Shown here in pieces: positions 45,003 to 52,640 of a stretch of DNA of 61,039 nucleotides (position 1 is its first letter; each line of letters begins with the position of its first letter). The DNA comes from an uncultured Eubacteriales bacterium (GTDB lineage Bacteria > Bacillota > Clostridia > Christensenellales > Aristaeellaceae), in NCBI GenBank assembly GCA_900316415.1, contig ONCV01000009.1:1-61039 (forward strand), written 5' to 3'. A program made the position numbers and the translations under genes. The notes under the pieces were generated by a model that did no database searches, had not been told where the DNA came from, and worked only from the letters and a program-made list of their open reading frames with translations.

Positions 45003-45503
45003 TCAGGCGGCATCCTTCTTTTCGGCGATTTCGTCCAGCACGGCCACGAGGGCGGACACCGGAGAAACCAGGCATCCAACCAGGGTACCGAGCAGCTCTT
45101 CGCGGCTGGGGGTAGCGGCCAGGGCCTTGATCGCGGCCACATCCAGCACTTCCGTGCCCATCAGGCCGCCCTTGATCTCCAGAGAAGTCAGCTTGTTCTT
45201 GTCAATGAAGTTCGAGATCACCTTCGGAGCGGACGTCACGTCGCCGTTCCCGAAGACGAAGGCATTGGGGCCTTCCAGCAGGGAGTCGAGACCCTCGACA
45301 TTCAGCTCCTTCAGGGCACGGCCCACCAGACGGTTCTTCAGCACGCAGTAATGCACGTCATTCTCACGGCACTGCTTGCGCAGCTCGGTCACCTGCTCCA
45401 CGGTCAGCCCGCTGAAGGAACAGATCAGCATGGATTCCGCGGACTTGAACTTTTCGAGAATGTCCGCCACAACCTGCTTCTTGATTTCCAGATTCTTGCT
45501 CAT
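45003..45503 (-). CDS. rplJ: 50S ribosomal protein uL10
   Basis: 166 residues, MSKNLEIKKQVVADI, with FSGLTVEQVTELRKQCREN, the rRNA-binding core and a C-terminal helix (ALVAVLDEIAEKKDAA) for L12 dimers. The ATG at 45503 follows GGAGGTGCGTTTGG. It is preceded by an L10 leader and an attenuator-like hairpin and co-transcribed with rplL. rplK and rplA, normally upstream, are absent. Confidence 0.97.
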   Translation of the reverse strand: MSKNLEIKKQVVADILEKFKSAESMLICSFSGLTVEQVTELRKQCRENDVHYCVLKNRLVGRALKELNVEGLDSLLEGPNAFVFGNGDVTSAPKVISNFIDKNKLTSLEIKGGLMGTEVLDVAAIKALAATPSREELLGTLVGCLVSPVSALVAVLDEIAEKKDAA

Positions 45504-45531
45504 CCAAACGCACCTCCGTTCCGGTTCAGAA

Positions 45532-45562
45532 TAAGAAAACCCTCGCGAACAGGCGCAAGGGT
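45532..45562 (-). terminator. Attenuator-like hairpin between L10 leader and rplJ
   Basis: On minus: ACCCTTGCG-CCTGTT-CGCGAGGGT (9 bp, one G-U) followed by TTTTCTTATT, 30 bases before the rplJ start. Confidence 0.7.
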
Positions 45563-45668
45563 CATATGAAATCATATGAATTCTCGCACCTCGGCAGGCG
45601 GGCAGTGCCCTTTACATCCTTTTTTCAAAGGATACCGGCTGTCTACGGCAATGGTTTCCTTGAAACCG
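45563..45668 (-). ncRNA. Ribosomal protein L10 leader
   Basis: The minus-strand 5' UTR of rplJ holds TTTCAAGGAAACCATTGCCG, TAGACAGCCGG and CTGCCGAGGTG, the conserved core of the Firmicutes L10 leader. The L10-L12 complex binds this core for autogenous control. The downstream attenuator hairpin fits control by premature termination. Boundaries are set from the promoter and the attenuator; a covariance-model search would fix them. Confidence 0.72.
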
Positions 45669-45674
45669 AGACAT

Positions 45675-45703
45675 ATTCTATCACAGGCGGCTGCGAGTGT
45701 CAA
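45675..45703 (-). promoter_or_regulatory. rplJL promoter
   Basis: On minus: perfect TTGACA (45703-45698), 17-base spacer, TAGAAT (45680-45675). Confidence 0.85.
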
Positions 45704-45747
45704 ACCCAAAAAATGAAAAAACTTTTTCTAAAAATTACAAATTTTTG

Positions 45748-45776
45748 TTGACTAATTAATAATTTCGTAATAAAAT
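45748..45776 (+). promoter_or_regulatory. Promoter of the SH3/peptidoglycan-binding protein gene
   Basis: TTGACT (45748-45753), 17-base spacer, TAAAAT (45771-45776), preceded by a very AT-rich stretch (45713-45747) that may act as an UP element for this and the divergent rplJ promoter. Confidence 0.75.
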
Positions 45777-45811
45777 GCACTCGACAATGGGCTCGAAAGG
45801 AGGTGAGGACG

Positions 45812-46801
45812 TTGTCGAGGAAATGGAAAACCGGGTTGCTTCTGACGGTCATTCTCTGTCTGATCCCGCTGATGGCCCTGGCCTGGACCGGAAAGGTGAC
45901 GGCCAGTTCCCTGAATATGCGGAAGAGCAATACGACCGACAGCAAGGTGGTCAAATCCCTCCGGAAGGGGACGACCGTTGAGGTGCTGTCCAGCAAGGGC
46001 AGCTGGTACCGGGTCGAATACAGGGGCTACACGGGATATGTGGCCAAGAAATATATTACCAAGGTATCCTCCTCCTCGAAGGACAGCGGTTCCTCGTCTT
46101 CCTCTTCCAAATCTTCCTCTTCCAAGTCTTCCGCAAAGGCGGGCGATCCCTGCTCCCCCGGAGATTCCGGCGCAGCGGTCAAATGGGTCCAGAAAAAGCT
46201 GAAGAGCCTGGGTTATCTGTCCGGTTCCGCGGACGGAGATTACGGCGGAGGGACAAAATCCGCGGTCAAGGCTTTCCAGCGCCGCAATGGGCTGACGGTC
46301 AACGGCATCGCGAACAAGAAGACCGTTTCCAAACTGGCCAGTTCCAGCGCGAAGAAGGCTTCCTCCTCGTCCTCCTCCGGGGGCGGCGGGGGAGGAGGGT
46401 ATGTTACGGAATCTCTGAACTGGTTCCGGCATCCCAATACGATTCCCCATCACGCTACCTTCCAGATCAAGGATATTTCCACCGGAAAGGTTTTCACGGC
46501 GAAACGGTGGACAGGATCCAACCACGCGGACTCCGAACCGGCGACGGCCCGGGACACGAAGATCATGAAGAGCATTTACGGGCATTGGAGCTGGAAACGC
46601 CGTGCGATTCTGGTCAAGTACAACGGGCATGTCTACGCTGCCTCCATGAACGGAATGCCCCATGGAACCCAGACCATCAAAAACAATAATTTTGACGGAC
46701 ATTTCTGCGTCCACTTTACCGGGAGCAAAACCCACGGCTCCAAGAAGGTGGATGCCCAGCACCAGAGCTGCGTGAAGAGCGCCCTGAAGCACACGTGGTA
46801 A
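45812..46801 (+). CDS. Secreted SH3b and peptidoglycan-binding domain protein with a Cys/His-rich C-terminal domain
   Basis: 329 residues. A signal peptide (to about ALA, 23) precedes an SH3b domain (about 28-85: LNMRKSNTTDSKVVKSLRKG, WYRVEYRGYTGYVAKKYI), a Ser-rich linker and a peptidoglycan-binding_1 repeat (about 110-165: GDSGAAVKWVQKKLKSLGYL, TVNGIANKKT). After a Ser/Gly linker comes a C-terminal domain (about 205-329) with GHFCVHFTGSKTHGS, whose Cys and His residues could be catalytic. The start is a TTG seven bases behind GAAAGGAGGT, a near-perfect Shine-Dalgarno. Its role is probably cell-wall binding or remodelling; the C-terminal domain is not identified. Confidence 0.82.
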   Translation: MSRKWKTGLLLTVILCLIPLMALAWTGKVTASSLNMRKSNTTDSKVVKSLRKGTTVEVLSSKGSWYRVEYRGYTGYVAKKYITKVSSSSKDSGSSSSSSKSSSSKSSAKAGDPCSPGDSGAAVKWVQKKLKSLGYLSGSADGDYGGGTKSAVKAFQRRNGLTVNGIANKKTVSKLASSSAKKASSSSSSGGGGGGGYVTESLNWFRHPNTIPHHATFQIKDISTGKVFTAKRWTGSNHADSEPATARDTKIMKSIYGHWSWKRRAILVKYNGHVYAASMNGMPHGTQTIKNNNFDGHFCVHFTGSKTHGSKKVDAQHQSCVKSALKHTW

Positions 46802-46828
46802 CGGTTTAAAACGATAACCATATTAAAT

Positions 46829-46864
46829 GCTCCGATGGTCACATGGACCAACGGGGCTTTTTTT
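46829..46864 (+). terminator. Intrinsic terminator with inner stem
   Basis: GCTCCG / CGGGGC outer stem around TGGTC-ACATG-GACCA, followed by seven T. It ends the preceding gene; it is not a T-box antiterminator. Confidence 0.82.
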
Positions 46865-46969
46865 CGGCCGCCAGGGGAGCGTTTTTTTTCGGCGGGTGCT
46901 TTTTTTTGTGTCGGGAATGTGGTATAAATACTTCTGTGTGTCCAGAAGGACGCGCCAAGGAGGATCGTT

Positions 46970-48241
46970 ATGCTGACACAGGCACCCAGAGGAACCCGGG
47001 ATGTGCTGCCGACGGAAAGCTATCGCTGGCAGTTTATCGAGGACAGGATGCGGAAGGCCGCAGCCCTGGCGGGGTACCGGGAGGTTCGGACCCCCGTTTT
47101 TGAACATACGGAGCTGTTTGCCCGGGGCGTGGGGGATACTACGGACATCGTTCAGAAGGAAATGTACACTTTCCAGGACAAGGGGAACCGCTCCATCACC
47201 CTGAAGCCGGAGGGGACGGCCGGCGCGGTTCGCAGTTTCCTGGAAAGCAATCTGTACGCGGATCCGCTGCCCTGCAAGATGTACTATCTGGACGCGCCGA
47301 TCTTCCGGTACGAGGCGCCGCAGAGCGGCCGCCTGCGGGAGCATCACCAGTTCGGCCTGGAATGTTTTGGAGCCCCCGGGGCTACCGCGGATGCCGAGCT
47401 GATCCTGCTGGCGTTCCGGCTGCTGAAGGAACTGGGCATTCGGAACCTGAGCGTGAATATCAACAGTATCGGCTGCCCGGAATGCCGGCCAAAGTATCAT
47501 GCCGCGCTGAAGGAATATCTGGCGGGACGGGTGGACCGGCTGTGCGAGGACTGCAAGAACCGGTTCGAGAGGAATCCCCTGCGGGTGCTGGACTGCAAAA
47601 AGCCCGGATGCCAGCAGGAAGTGAAGGATGCGCCCAGCATGCTGGACATGCTCTGTGACGACTGCAGGGCGCATTTTGAGGAGCTGAAGGCATGCCTGGA
47701 CGGCGCGGGAATTCCGTATCAGGTGAATCCACGGATTGTGCGCGGGCTGGATTATTATACCCGAACCGTTTTTGAACTGATTACGGAAACGCCGGCCGGG
47801 AACCTGACCGTCTGCGGCGGAGGACGGTATGATCACCTGGTTTCGCAGCTGGGCGGGCCCGACCTGCCCGCGGTTGGCTTCGGCATGGGGCTGGAGCGGG
47901 TGCTGATGCTGATGGATGCCGAGGGAATTCAGATTCCGCGTCCGGATCTGTATGAAGTGTTTGTCACCTATATGGGAGAAAACCGGGGGCGGGCCTTCCG
48001 GTTGGTGGAAAGCCTCCGCAATGCCGGAATTGCCGCGGACATGGATCACTGCGGACGGAGCCTGAAGGCGCAGTTTAAATATGCGAACAAGACCGGAGCC
48101 CCCTTCTCCGCGACCATCGGGGAAGAGGAGGCGGCGAACGGCACGGTGAAGCTGAAAAACATGAACACGAAGGAAGAAAAGACGGTGCCCGTGGCGGAAG
48201 CGGCGGAAACCGTGCGGAAAATGAGAGAGGAAGCGGAATGA
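46970..48241 (+). CDS. hisS: Histidine--tRNA ligase
   Basis: 423 residues. Class II motif 2 region RYEAPQSGRLREHHQFGLECFG, histidine-binding RGLDYYTRTVFE and motif 3 GFGMGLERVLML, then an anticodon-binding domain with LYEVFVTYMG. The ATG follows AAGGAGGATCGTT. It overlaps aspS by four bases, the classic hisS-aspS pair. The 46865-46969 leader contains two further T8 tracts and a TATAAA (46923-46928) as likely -10. Confidence 0.97.
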   Translation: MLTQAPRGTRDVLPTESYRWQFIEDRMRKAAALAGYREVRTPVFEHTELFARGVGDTTDIVQKEMYTFQDKGNRSITLKPEGTAGAVRSFLESNLYADPLPCKMYYLDAPIFRYEAPQSGRLREHHQFGLECFGAPGATADAELILLAFRLLKELGIRNLSVNINSIGCPECRPKYHAALKEYLAGRVDRLCEDCKNRFERNPLRVLDCKKPGCQQEVKDAPSMLDMLCDDCRAHFEELKACLDGAGIPYQVNPRIVRGLDYYTRTVFELITETPAGNLTVCGGGRYDHLVSQLGGPDLPAVGFGMGLERVLMLMDAEGIQIPRPDLYEVFVTYMGENRGRAFRLVESLRNAGIAADMDHCGRSLKAQFKYANKTGAPFSATIGEEEAANGTVKLKNMNTKEEKTVPVAEAAETVRKMREEAE

Positions 48242-50028
48242 CCATGCAAAACAGAACCCATACCTGCAATGAACTGCGCCTGGCGGATGCAGGAAAGCAT
48301 GTCCGCCTGAGCGGATGGATGGAAAATGTCCGGGAGGTGGGCGGAAGCCTGGCCTTTGTCGTGCTGCGGGACTATTACGGAACCACGCAGCTGGTGGTGG
48401 AGGATCCGAAGCTTCTCGAGACCGTGACCGCGCTGAACAAGGAGAGCGTGATCTCCGTGACGGGCACGGTGCGGGAGCGGGACAACAAGAATCCCCGCAT
48501 GGCCACGGGGGATATCGAGGTGGTGCCGGACAGCCTGGAAGTTCTGGGTAAATGCCGTTACAACGCGCTTCCCTTCCAGATCAACCGCAGCCGGGAAGCT
48601 GATGAGAGCCTGCGCCTGAAGTACCGGTATCTGGATCTGCGCAATCCCGAAGTCAAGGAGCGGATTATTCTGCGCAGCCGGGTGGTCGCCGCCCTCCGGG
48701 CCGCGATGATAGAAGAAGGCTTTCTGGAGATCACCACGCCCATTCTGACCGCTTCCTCGCCGGAGGGAGCCCGGGATTATCTCGTGCCTGCCCGGAAACA
48801 CCCGGGCAAGTTCTACGCTTTGCCCCAGGCGCCGCAGCAGTTCAAGCAGCTGCTGATGGCCAGCGGATTTGACCGGTACTTCCAGATCGCGCCGTGCTTC
48901 CGGGATGAGGATGCCCGGGGAGACAGAAGCCCCGGCGAATTCTATCAGCTGGACATGGAGATGGCCTTTGCCTCCCAGGAGGATGTGTTTGCGGTACTGG
49001 AAAAGGTGCTGCCTCCCATCTTCGCGAAATTCGGAACCTGGCACCGGGCTTCCGAGGCGCCCTTCCGCCGGATTCCCTACAGGGAAGCCATGGAAACCTA
49101 CGGAAGCGACAAGCCGGATCTTCGGATCGACCTGACGGCACAGGATGTGACCAACCTGATGGAGGGCTGCGGATTTGGCCCCTTCGAGGGACAGCGGGTC
49201 AAGGCTGTGAAGGTGACGGATTTTACCGGAACCCGGAAGCAGATTGACAAGCTGTGCGCCGATACGGAAGTGATCAGCGGCAATAAGGTCTACTGGTTCA
49301 AGGTGGACGAAAAAGGAGAGATCGCCGGCGGGATTGCCAAGTTCCTGCAGGATCGGAAGGAACAGGTGATCAACGCGCTTGGCCTCGAAAAGAATACGCT
49401 GGTGGCCCTGTCCGCCGGGAAAAACCTGGCGGCCCAGAAGACGGCGGGCGTGCTGATCCGGCAGCTGGGCGCCCTGTGCCCGAACCATATGGATGCGGAA
49501 AAGTATGAATTCTGCTGGATCGTGGACTTCCCGATGTACGAGATCGGGGAGGAGAGCGGGGAACTGGAGTTCTGCCACAATCCCTTCTCCATGCCCAACG
49601 GCGGTCTGGAGGTGCTTCGCCAGGCCCGGTGCGGCCAGGTGGATCCCCTGACGATCACGGCCTATCAGTACGATCTGGTCTGCAACGGCGTCGAACTGAG
49701 CTCCGGCGCGGTGCGGAACCATGATCCGGAGATCATGGTGGAGGCCTTCAGTCTGGTGCGGCTGGGCGAGGAAGACGTCAAGGCGAAATTCCCCGCCATG
49801 TACAACGCTTTCTGCTACGGTGCGCCGCCTCACGCGGGGATTGCTCCCGGGGTGGATCGAATGGTGATGCTGCTGGCGGGAACGGAGAGTATCCGCGAGG
49901 TGATTCCTTTCCCGATGAACAAGAATGCGCAGGATCTGATGATGGATGCGCCGGGCGAAGTTGATCCCCGGCAGCTGGAGGAGCTTCATATCGCGCTGGT
50001 ACCTGTGAAGCCTGCGGACGGGGAATAA
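48238..50028 (+). CDS. aspS: Aspartate--tRNA ligase
   Basis: 596 residues, bacterial-type with the GAD insertion. N-terminal OB anticodon domain (RLSGWMENVREVGGSLAFVVLRD), TASSPEGARDYLVPAR, motif 2 FRDEDARGDRSPGEFYQLDMEM and motif 3 GIAPGVDRMVMLLAG. The usual GLDR of motif 3 is GVDR here. The ATGA overlap with hisS indicates coupling. Confidence 0.97.
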   Translation: MTMQNRTHTCNELRLADAGKHVRLSGWMENVREVGGSLAFVVLRDYYGTTQLVVEDPKLLETVTALNKESVISVTGTVRERDNKNPRMATGDIEVVPDSLEVLGKCRYNALPFQINRSREADESLRLKYRYLDLRNPEVKERIILRSRVVAALRAAMIEEGFLEITTPILTASSPEGARDYLVPARKHPGKFYALPQAPQQFKQLLMASGFDRYFQIAPCFRDEDARGDRSPGEFYQLDMEMAFASQEDVFAVLEKVLPPIFAKFGTWHRASEAPFRRIPYREAMETYGSDKPDLRIDLTAQDVTNLMEGCGFGPFEGQRVKAVKVTDFTGTRKQIDKLCADTEVISGNKVYWFKVDEKGEIAGGIAKFLQDRKEQVINALGLEKNTLVALSAGKNLAAQKTAGVLIRQLGALCPNHMDAEKYEFCWIVDFPMYEIGEESGELEFCHNPFSMPNGGLEVLRQARCGQVDPLTITAYQYDLVCNGVELSSGAVRNHDPEIMVEAFSLVRLGEEDVKAKFPAMYNAFCYGAPPHAGIAPGVDRMVMLLAGTESIREVIPFPMNKNAQDLMMDAPGEVDPRQLEELHIALVPVKPADGE

Positions 50029-50037
50029 GCGAAACAG

Positions 50038-50066
50038 TTGTCAACAGGAACCGAATTTGATATAAT
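50038..50066 (+). promoter_or_regulatory. Promoter of the asp23-thiI gene block
   Basis: TTGTCA (50038-50043), 17-base spacer, perfect TATAAT (50061-50066), 43 bases before the Asp23 start. Confidence 0.85.
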
Positions 50067-50108
50067 AGTTGTGTATGGAATGACTCCCAGATCAAGGAGG
50101 ACCTGAAA

Positions 50109-50717
50109 ATGGCGAAAAGAAAAGAAGAACAGACGCTGCCGCAGAACCTGGAGCAGGATATGGAGCCCTCCAGCTCCATCACCTATGCCAATGAGGTGAT
50201 CGCGATTATCGCCGGGCTGGCCGCCTCCGAGGTGGAGGGCGTGGCCGGAATGGTTAATGTCAACAGCGGGCTGAAGGGGAAGAATAAGAATGTGACCCGC
50301 GGCGTGAAGGTGGAAGTCGGAACGGAGGAGGTCAGCGTCGATCTGTTCCTGAACGTGGAATACGGCACGCCCATTCAGCGCTGCGCGCATGATGCGCAGG
50401 AGAGCGTCAAGCGTTCCATTGAGTCCATGACGGGTCTGCACGTGGTCCGCGTGGATGTCCACGTGATGGGCGTCAGCTTCGAGAAGGAGAACAATGCCCT
50501 GCAGGCAGGGGCCGGCAAGGCGATCCTGGAAGGAGCTGTGGCCACGCTGCCGCGGGAGGAGAAGACCGCGGAGCCGTCGGCGGAAACCGGAGAAGGAGAA
50601 CCCGCCGGGAACCAGGACGCGCCGGAAACGGAGGAAGCGCCGAACCCGGAGGAAGAAATGAAGCAGGAGGAGGAACCGGCGGACGCCGGATCCCCGGAGA
50701 GCCCGACTGAAGAATGA
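50109..50717 (+). CDS. Asp23/Gls24 family envelope stress protein
   Basis: 202 residues. The DUF322 core (about 20-115) has ITYANEVIAIIAGLAASEVEGVAGM, GVKVEVGTEEVSVDLFLNVEYG and VVRVDVHVMGVSF. The last ~55 residues form a Glu/Pro/Ala-rich acidic tail that is absent from most family members. In S. aureus Asp23 is tethered to the membrane by AmaP, whose homologue is the next gene. The ATG follows CAAGGAGGACCTGAAA. Confidence 0.92.
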   Translation: MAKRKEEQTLPQNLEQDMEPSSSITYANEVIAIIAGLAASEVEGVAGMVNVNSGLKGKNKNVTRGVKVEVGTEEVSVDLFLNVEYGTPIQRCAHDAQESVKRSIESMTGLHVVRVDVHVMGVSFEKENNALQAGAGKAILEGAVATLPREEKTAEPSAETGEGEPAGNQDAPETEEAPNPEEEMKQEEEPADAGSPESPTEE

Positions 50718-50837
50718 CGCTGCGCGGACAGAGGAATCCCTCTGTCCTTGCTCTCTTTTTGAAACGATACGGCTGGACGGTTCATCCCCTCGGAGTACTG
50801 ACCGGCTTTGTATTTCAACAGAAGGAGGTTTGTTTTC

Positions 50838-51872
50838 ATGAAGCTGAGAATTGCAGACCGGATTCTTGTTTGCGTTGCGGGACTGATCCTGCTTGCCTGC
50901 TGCGCCGGAATCCTATGCCAGATGTTCTTTGGCATCAACGTGGTGGATTATGCCACCCGGGCCTTTGCAAGCGAATCCTTCCAGGTCCGGGCCGCGCTGA
51001 TCGGCCTGGCGGTGGTGCTGCTTCTGGTGGGGGTGTACTGTGTTTTTGTGCTCTTCCGTCATCGGAAGCGGAAGGACCGGTTTGTGCTGCAGAAGTATGA
51101 CGGCGGCGAGCTTGCGATTTCCCTCCGGGCGCTGGAGAACATGGTGTACAAATGCCTGGATCAGCATGAAGAACTGAAAACACAGCACCTGTACCTGGAA
51201 AACCGAAAGGATGGACTGCTGATCAAGATCCGCGGCCAGGTAGCCGGCGGGATCAGCATTCCGCTGACGGTGGAAGCCCTGCAGAAGCAGATCCGCCAAT
51301 ATGTGACCGCCTGCAGCGGAGTGGAAATCAAGGGAATCCGCGTTCAGATCGAATCTTCCGGAGAGGATGCGAAGAATGCGCCCTTTGCCATCGCGGCACC
51401 GGCTGCGCAGTCTTTGCTGCATGAGGCGCAGGAACCGCCGAAGGCGGAGGAAACGGTTTCCGGAGGAGCAGCCGCGGAACAGCCCGAGGTTCCCGCTGCG
51501 CCTGTGGTGCCGTCCGTCGCGGAAACGCCAATGCCGGAAATGGACGAGGAAGATGAACGGGCGCTGCATCAGCGTCTTTTCAGCTCCGTGCCTGAACCGT
51601 GCATTGTTCCGGAACCCCCGGCGGACCAGCCGGAGACGGAGGAAGGAAGCAATGAGGCGGATCCGGCTCCGGCGGATGCGGAGCCCGCTGAGGAAACGCC
51701 TGCGGATGAAGGAAATGAGACGGAAGCCGAAATCGGGGAGGAGGAACTCCCGGAGGAAAACGGGGACAGCCCCCGTGAGGCCGATCAGGACTTCGTGGAT
51801 TCCCTGAAAGCGTTTGACGATGCGGTTACGGGCAACGATATGAAGGAGGCGGAGAATGATGAAAAACTTTAA
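50838..51872 (+). CDS. amaP: Alkaline shock response membrane anchor protein AmaP-like
   Basis: 344 residues. Two N-terminal membrane helices (about 8-30 and 50-72) are followed by the AmaP conserved region (KYDGGELAISLRALENMV, LYLENRKDGLLIKI). The C-terminal ~165 residues are a long acidic, Pro-rich tail (typical AmaP is ~180-200 residues). The start is the ATG at 50838 behind GAAGGAGG. It overlaps the next gene by 17 bases. The 50718-50837 spacer shows no promoter or terminator. Confidence 0.85.
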   Translation: MKLRIADRILVCVAGLILLACCAGILCQMFFGINVVDYATRAFASESFQVRAALIGLAVVLLLVGVYCVFVLFRHRKRKDRFVLQKYDGGELAISLRALENMVYKCLDQHEELKTQHLYLENRKDGLLIKIRGQVAGGISIPLTVEALQKQIRQYVTACSGVEIKGIRVQIESSGEDAKNAPFAIAAPAAQSLLHEAQEPPKAEETVSGGAAAEQPEVPAAPVVPSVAETPMPEMDEEDERALHQRLFSSVPEPCIVPEPPADQPETEEGSNEADPAPADAEPAEETPADEGNETEAEIGEEELPEENGDSPREADQDFVDSLKAFDDAVTGNDMKEAENDEKL

Positions 51873-52182
51873 GCGCGGAACCCCTGCATTCGGCCTTTTT
51901 CTGGGCGCACTGCTGCTGATCTGCGGTGCCCTCATCATGTGGCTGGGCTTCTGGAGAACCCTTGTGCTCGCCCTGCTGTTCGCGGTCGGATATTTCCTCG
52001 GCGCGGTTCAGGACAAGTCCGCGTTTGTGCGGGATTCCGTCAGCCGGGTCATGCCGGAAAAGAAGAGTGAGACCATTGATTTCCGCCGCGAGGTGGAAAA
52101 GCAGCAGGAAAGCCTGTATACGAAGCCGGAGGAATCCGCGGACAGTGCGGAAGCCGACGGGGAAACCGACGAGGAAGAGTAA
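51856..52182 (+). CDS. DUF2273-type small membrane protein
   Basis: 108 residues. Two close membrane helices (about 10-30 and 33-50, with ALIMWLGFWRTLVLALLFAVGYFLG) are followed by a basic stretch (SVSRVMPEKKSE) and an acidic C-terminus (EADGETDEEE). The position between amaP and nusB and the double helix match DUF2273 proteins of asp23 loci. AAGGAGG lies six bases upstream of the ATG. Confidence 0.82.
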   Translation: MMKNFKRGTPAFGLFLGALLLICGALIMWLGFWRTLVLALLFAVGYFLGAVQDKSAFVRDSVSRVMPEKKSETIDFRREVEKQQESLYTKPEESADSAEADGETDEEE

Positions 52183-52184
52183 TT

Positions 52185-52640
52185 ATGTCCAGAATCACCG
52201 CGCGGGCTGCCGCGATGCAAATGATTTATGAAAAGCTGGCCGGGGGCCAGGGCGGCGAGGAAACGCTGCAGATGGTCTACGAGGAGCTTCGGGCGGACGG
52301 GGTGCCCGGGGTCGAGAAGGTGGGAAAGAAGGAGCCGAACCAGGAGGACCGGGAATATATCAGCCGGGTGCTGGAGGGCGTTCTTCAGAAAAGGTATCTG
52401 CTGGATGAAAAGATTGAGCAGGCGGCCGAGGGCTGGACACTGGATCGGATGCCCATGATCGATCTGACCATTATGCGGCTGGCGGTGTGGGAGATGATGT
52501 TCGAGCCCGAAGTGCCGGGAAGCGTTTCCATTGCCGAGGCGCTGGAGCTGACGGAGAGGTACTCTGATCCGGAAGACAAGAAATTTGTCAACGGTGTGCT
52601 GGGAACCATCCTCCGCCAGCTGGAAGAAAAGCATGAGTGA
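52185..52640 (+). CDS. nusB: Transcription antitermination factor NusB
   Basis: 151 residues, all-helical NusB fold. It starts RITARAAAMQMIYEKLAG, then WTLDRMPMIDLTIMRLAVWEMMF and SIAEALELTERYSDPEDKKFVNGVLGTIL. It binds boxA RNA with S10 in rRNA antitermination. It overlaps the following TsaD-like gene by eight bases. Confidence 0.96.
   Translation: MSRITARAAAMQMIYEKLAGGQGGEETLQMVYEELRADGVPGVEKVGKKEPNQEDREYISRVLEGVLQKRYLLDEKIEQAAEGWTLDRMPMIDLTIMRLAVWEMMFEPEVPGSVSIAEALELTERYSDPEDKKFVNGVLGTILRQLEEKHE

Noticed and set aside
46820..46969. T-box leader before hisS
   Set aside because: The only strong structure is an ordinary terminator of the upstream gene; the conserved T-box antiterminator sequence (AGGGTGGNACCGCG-like) is absent.
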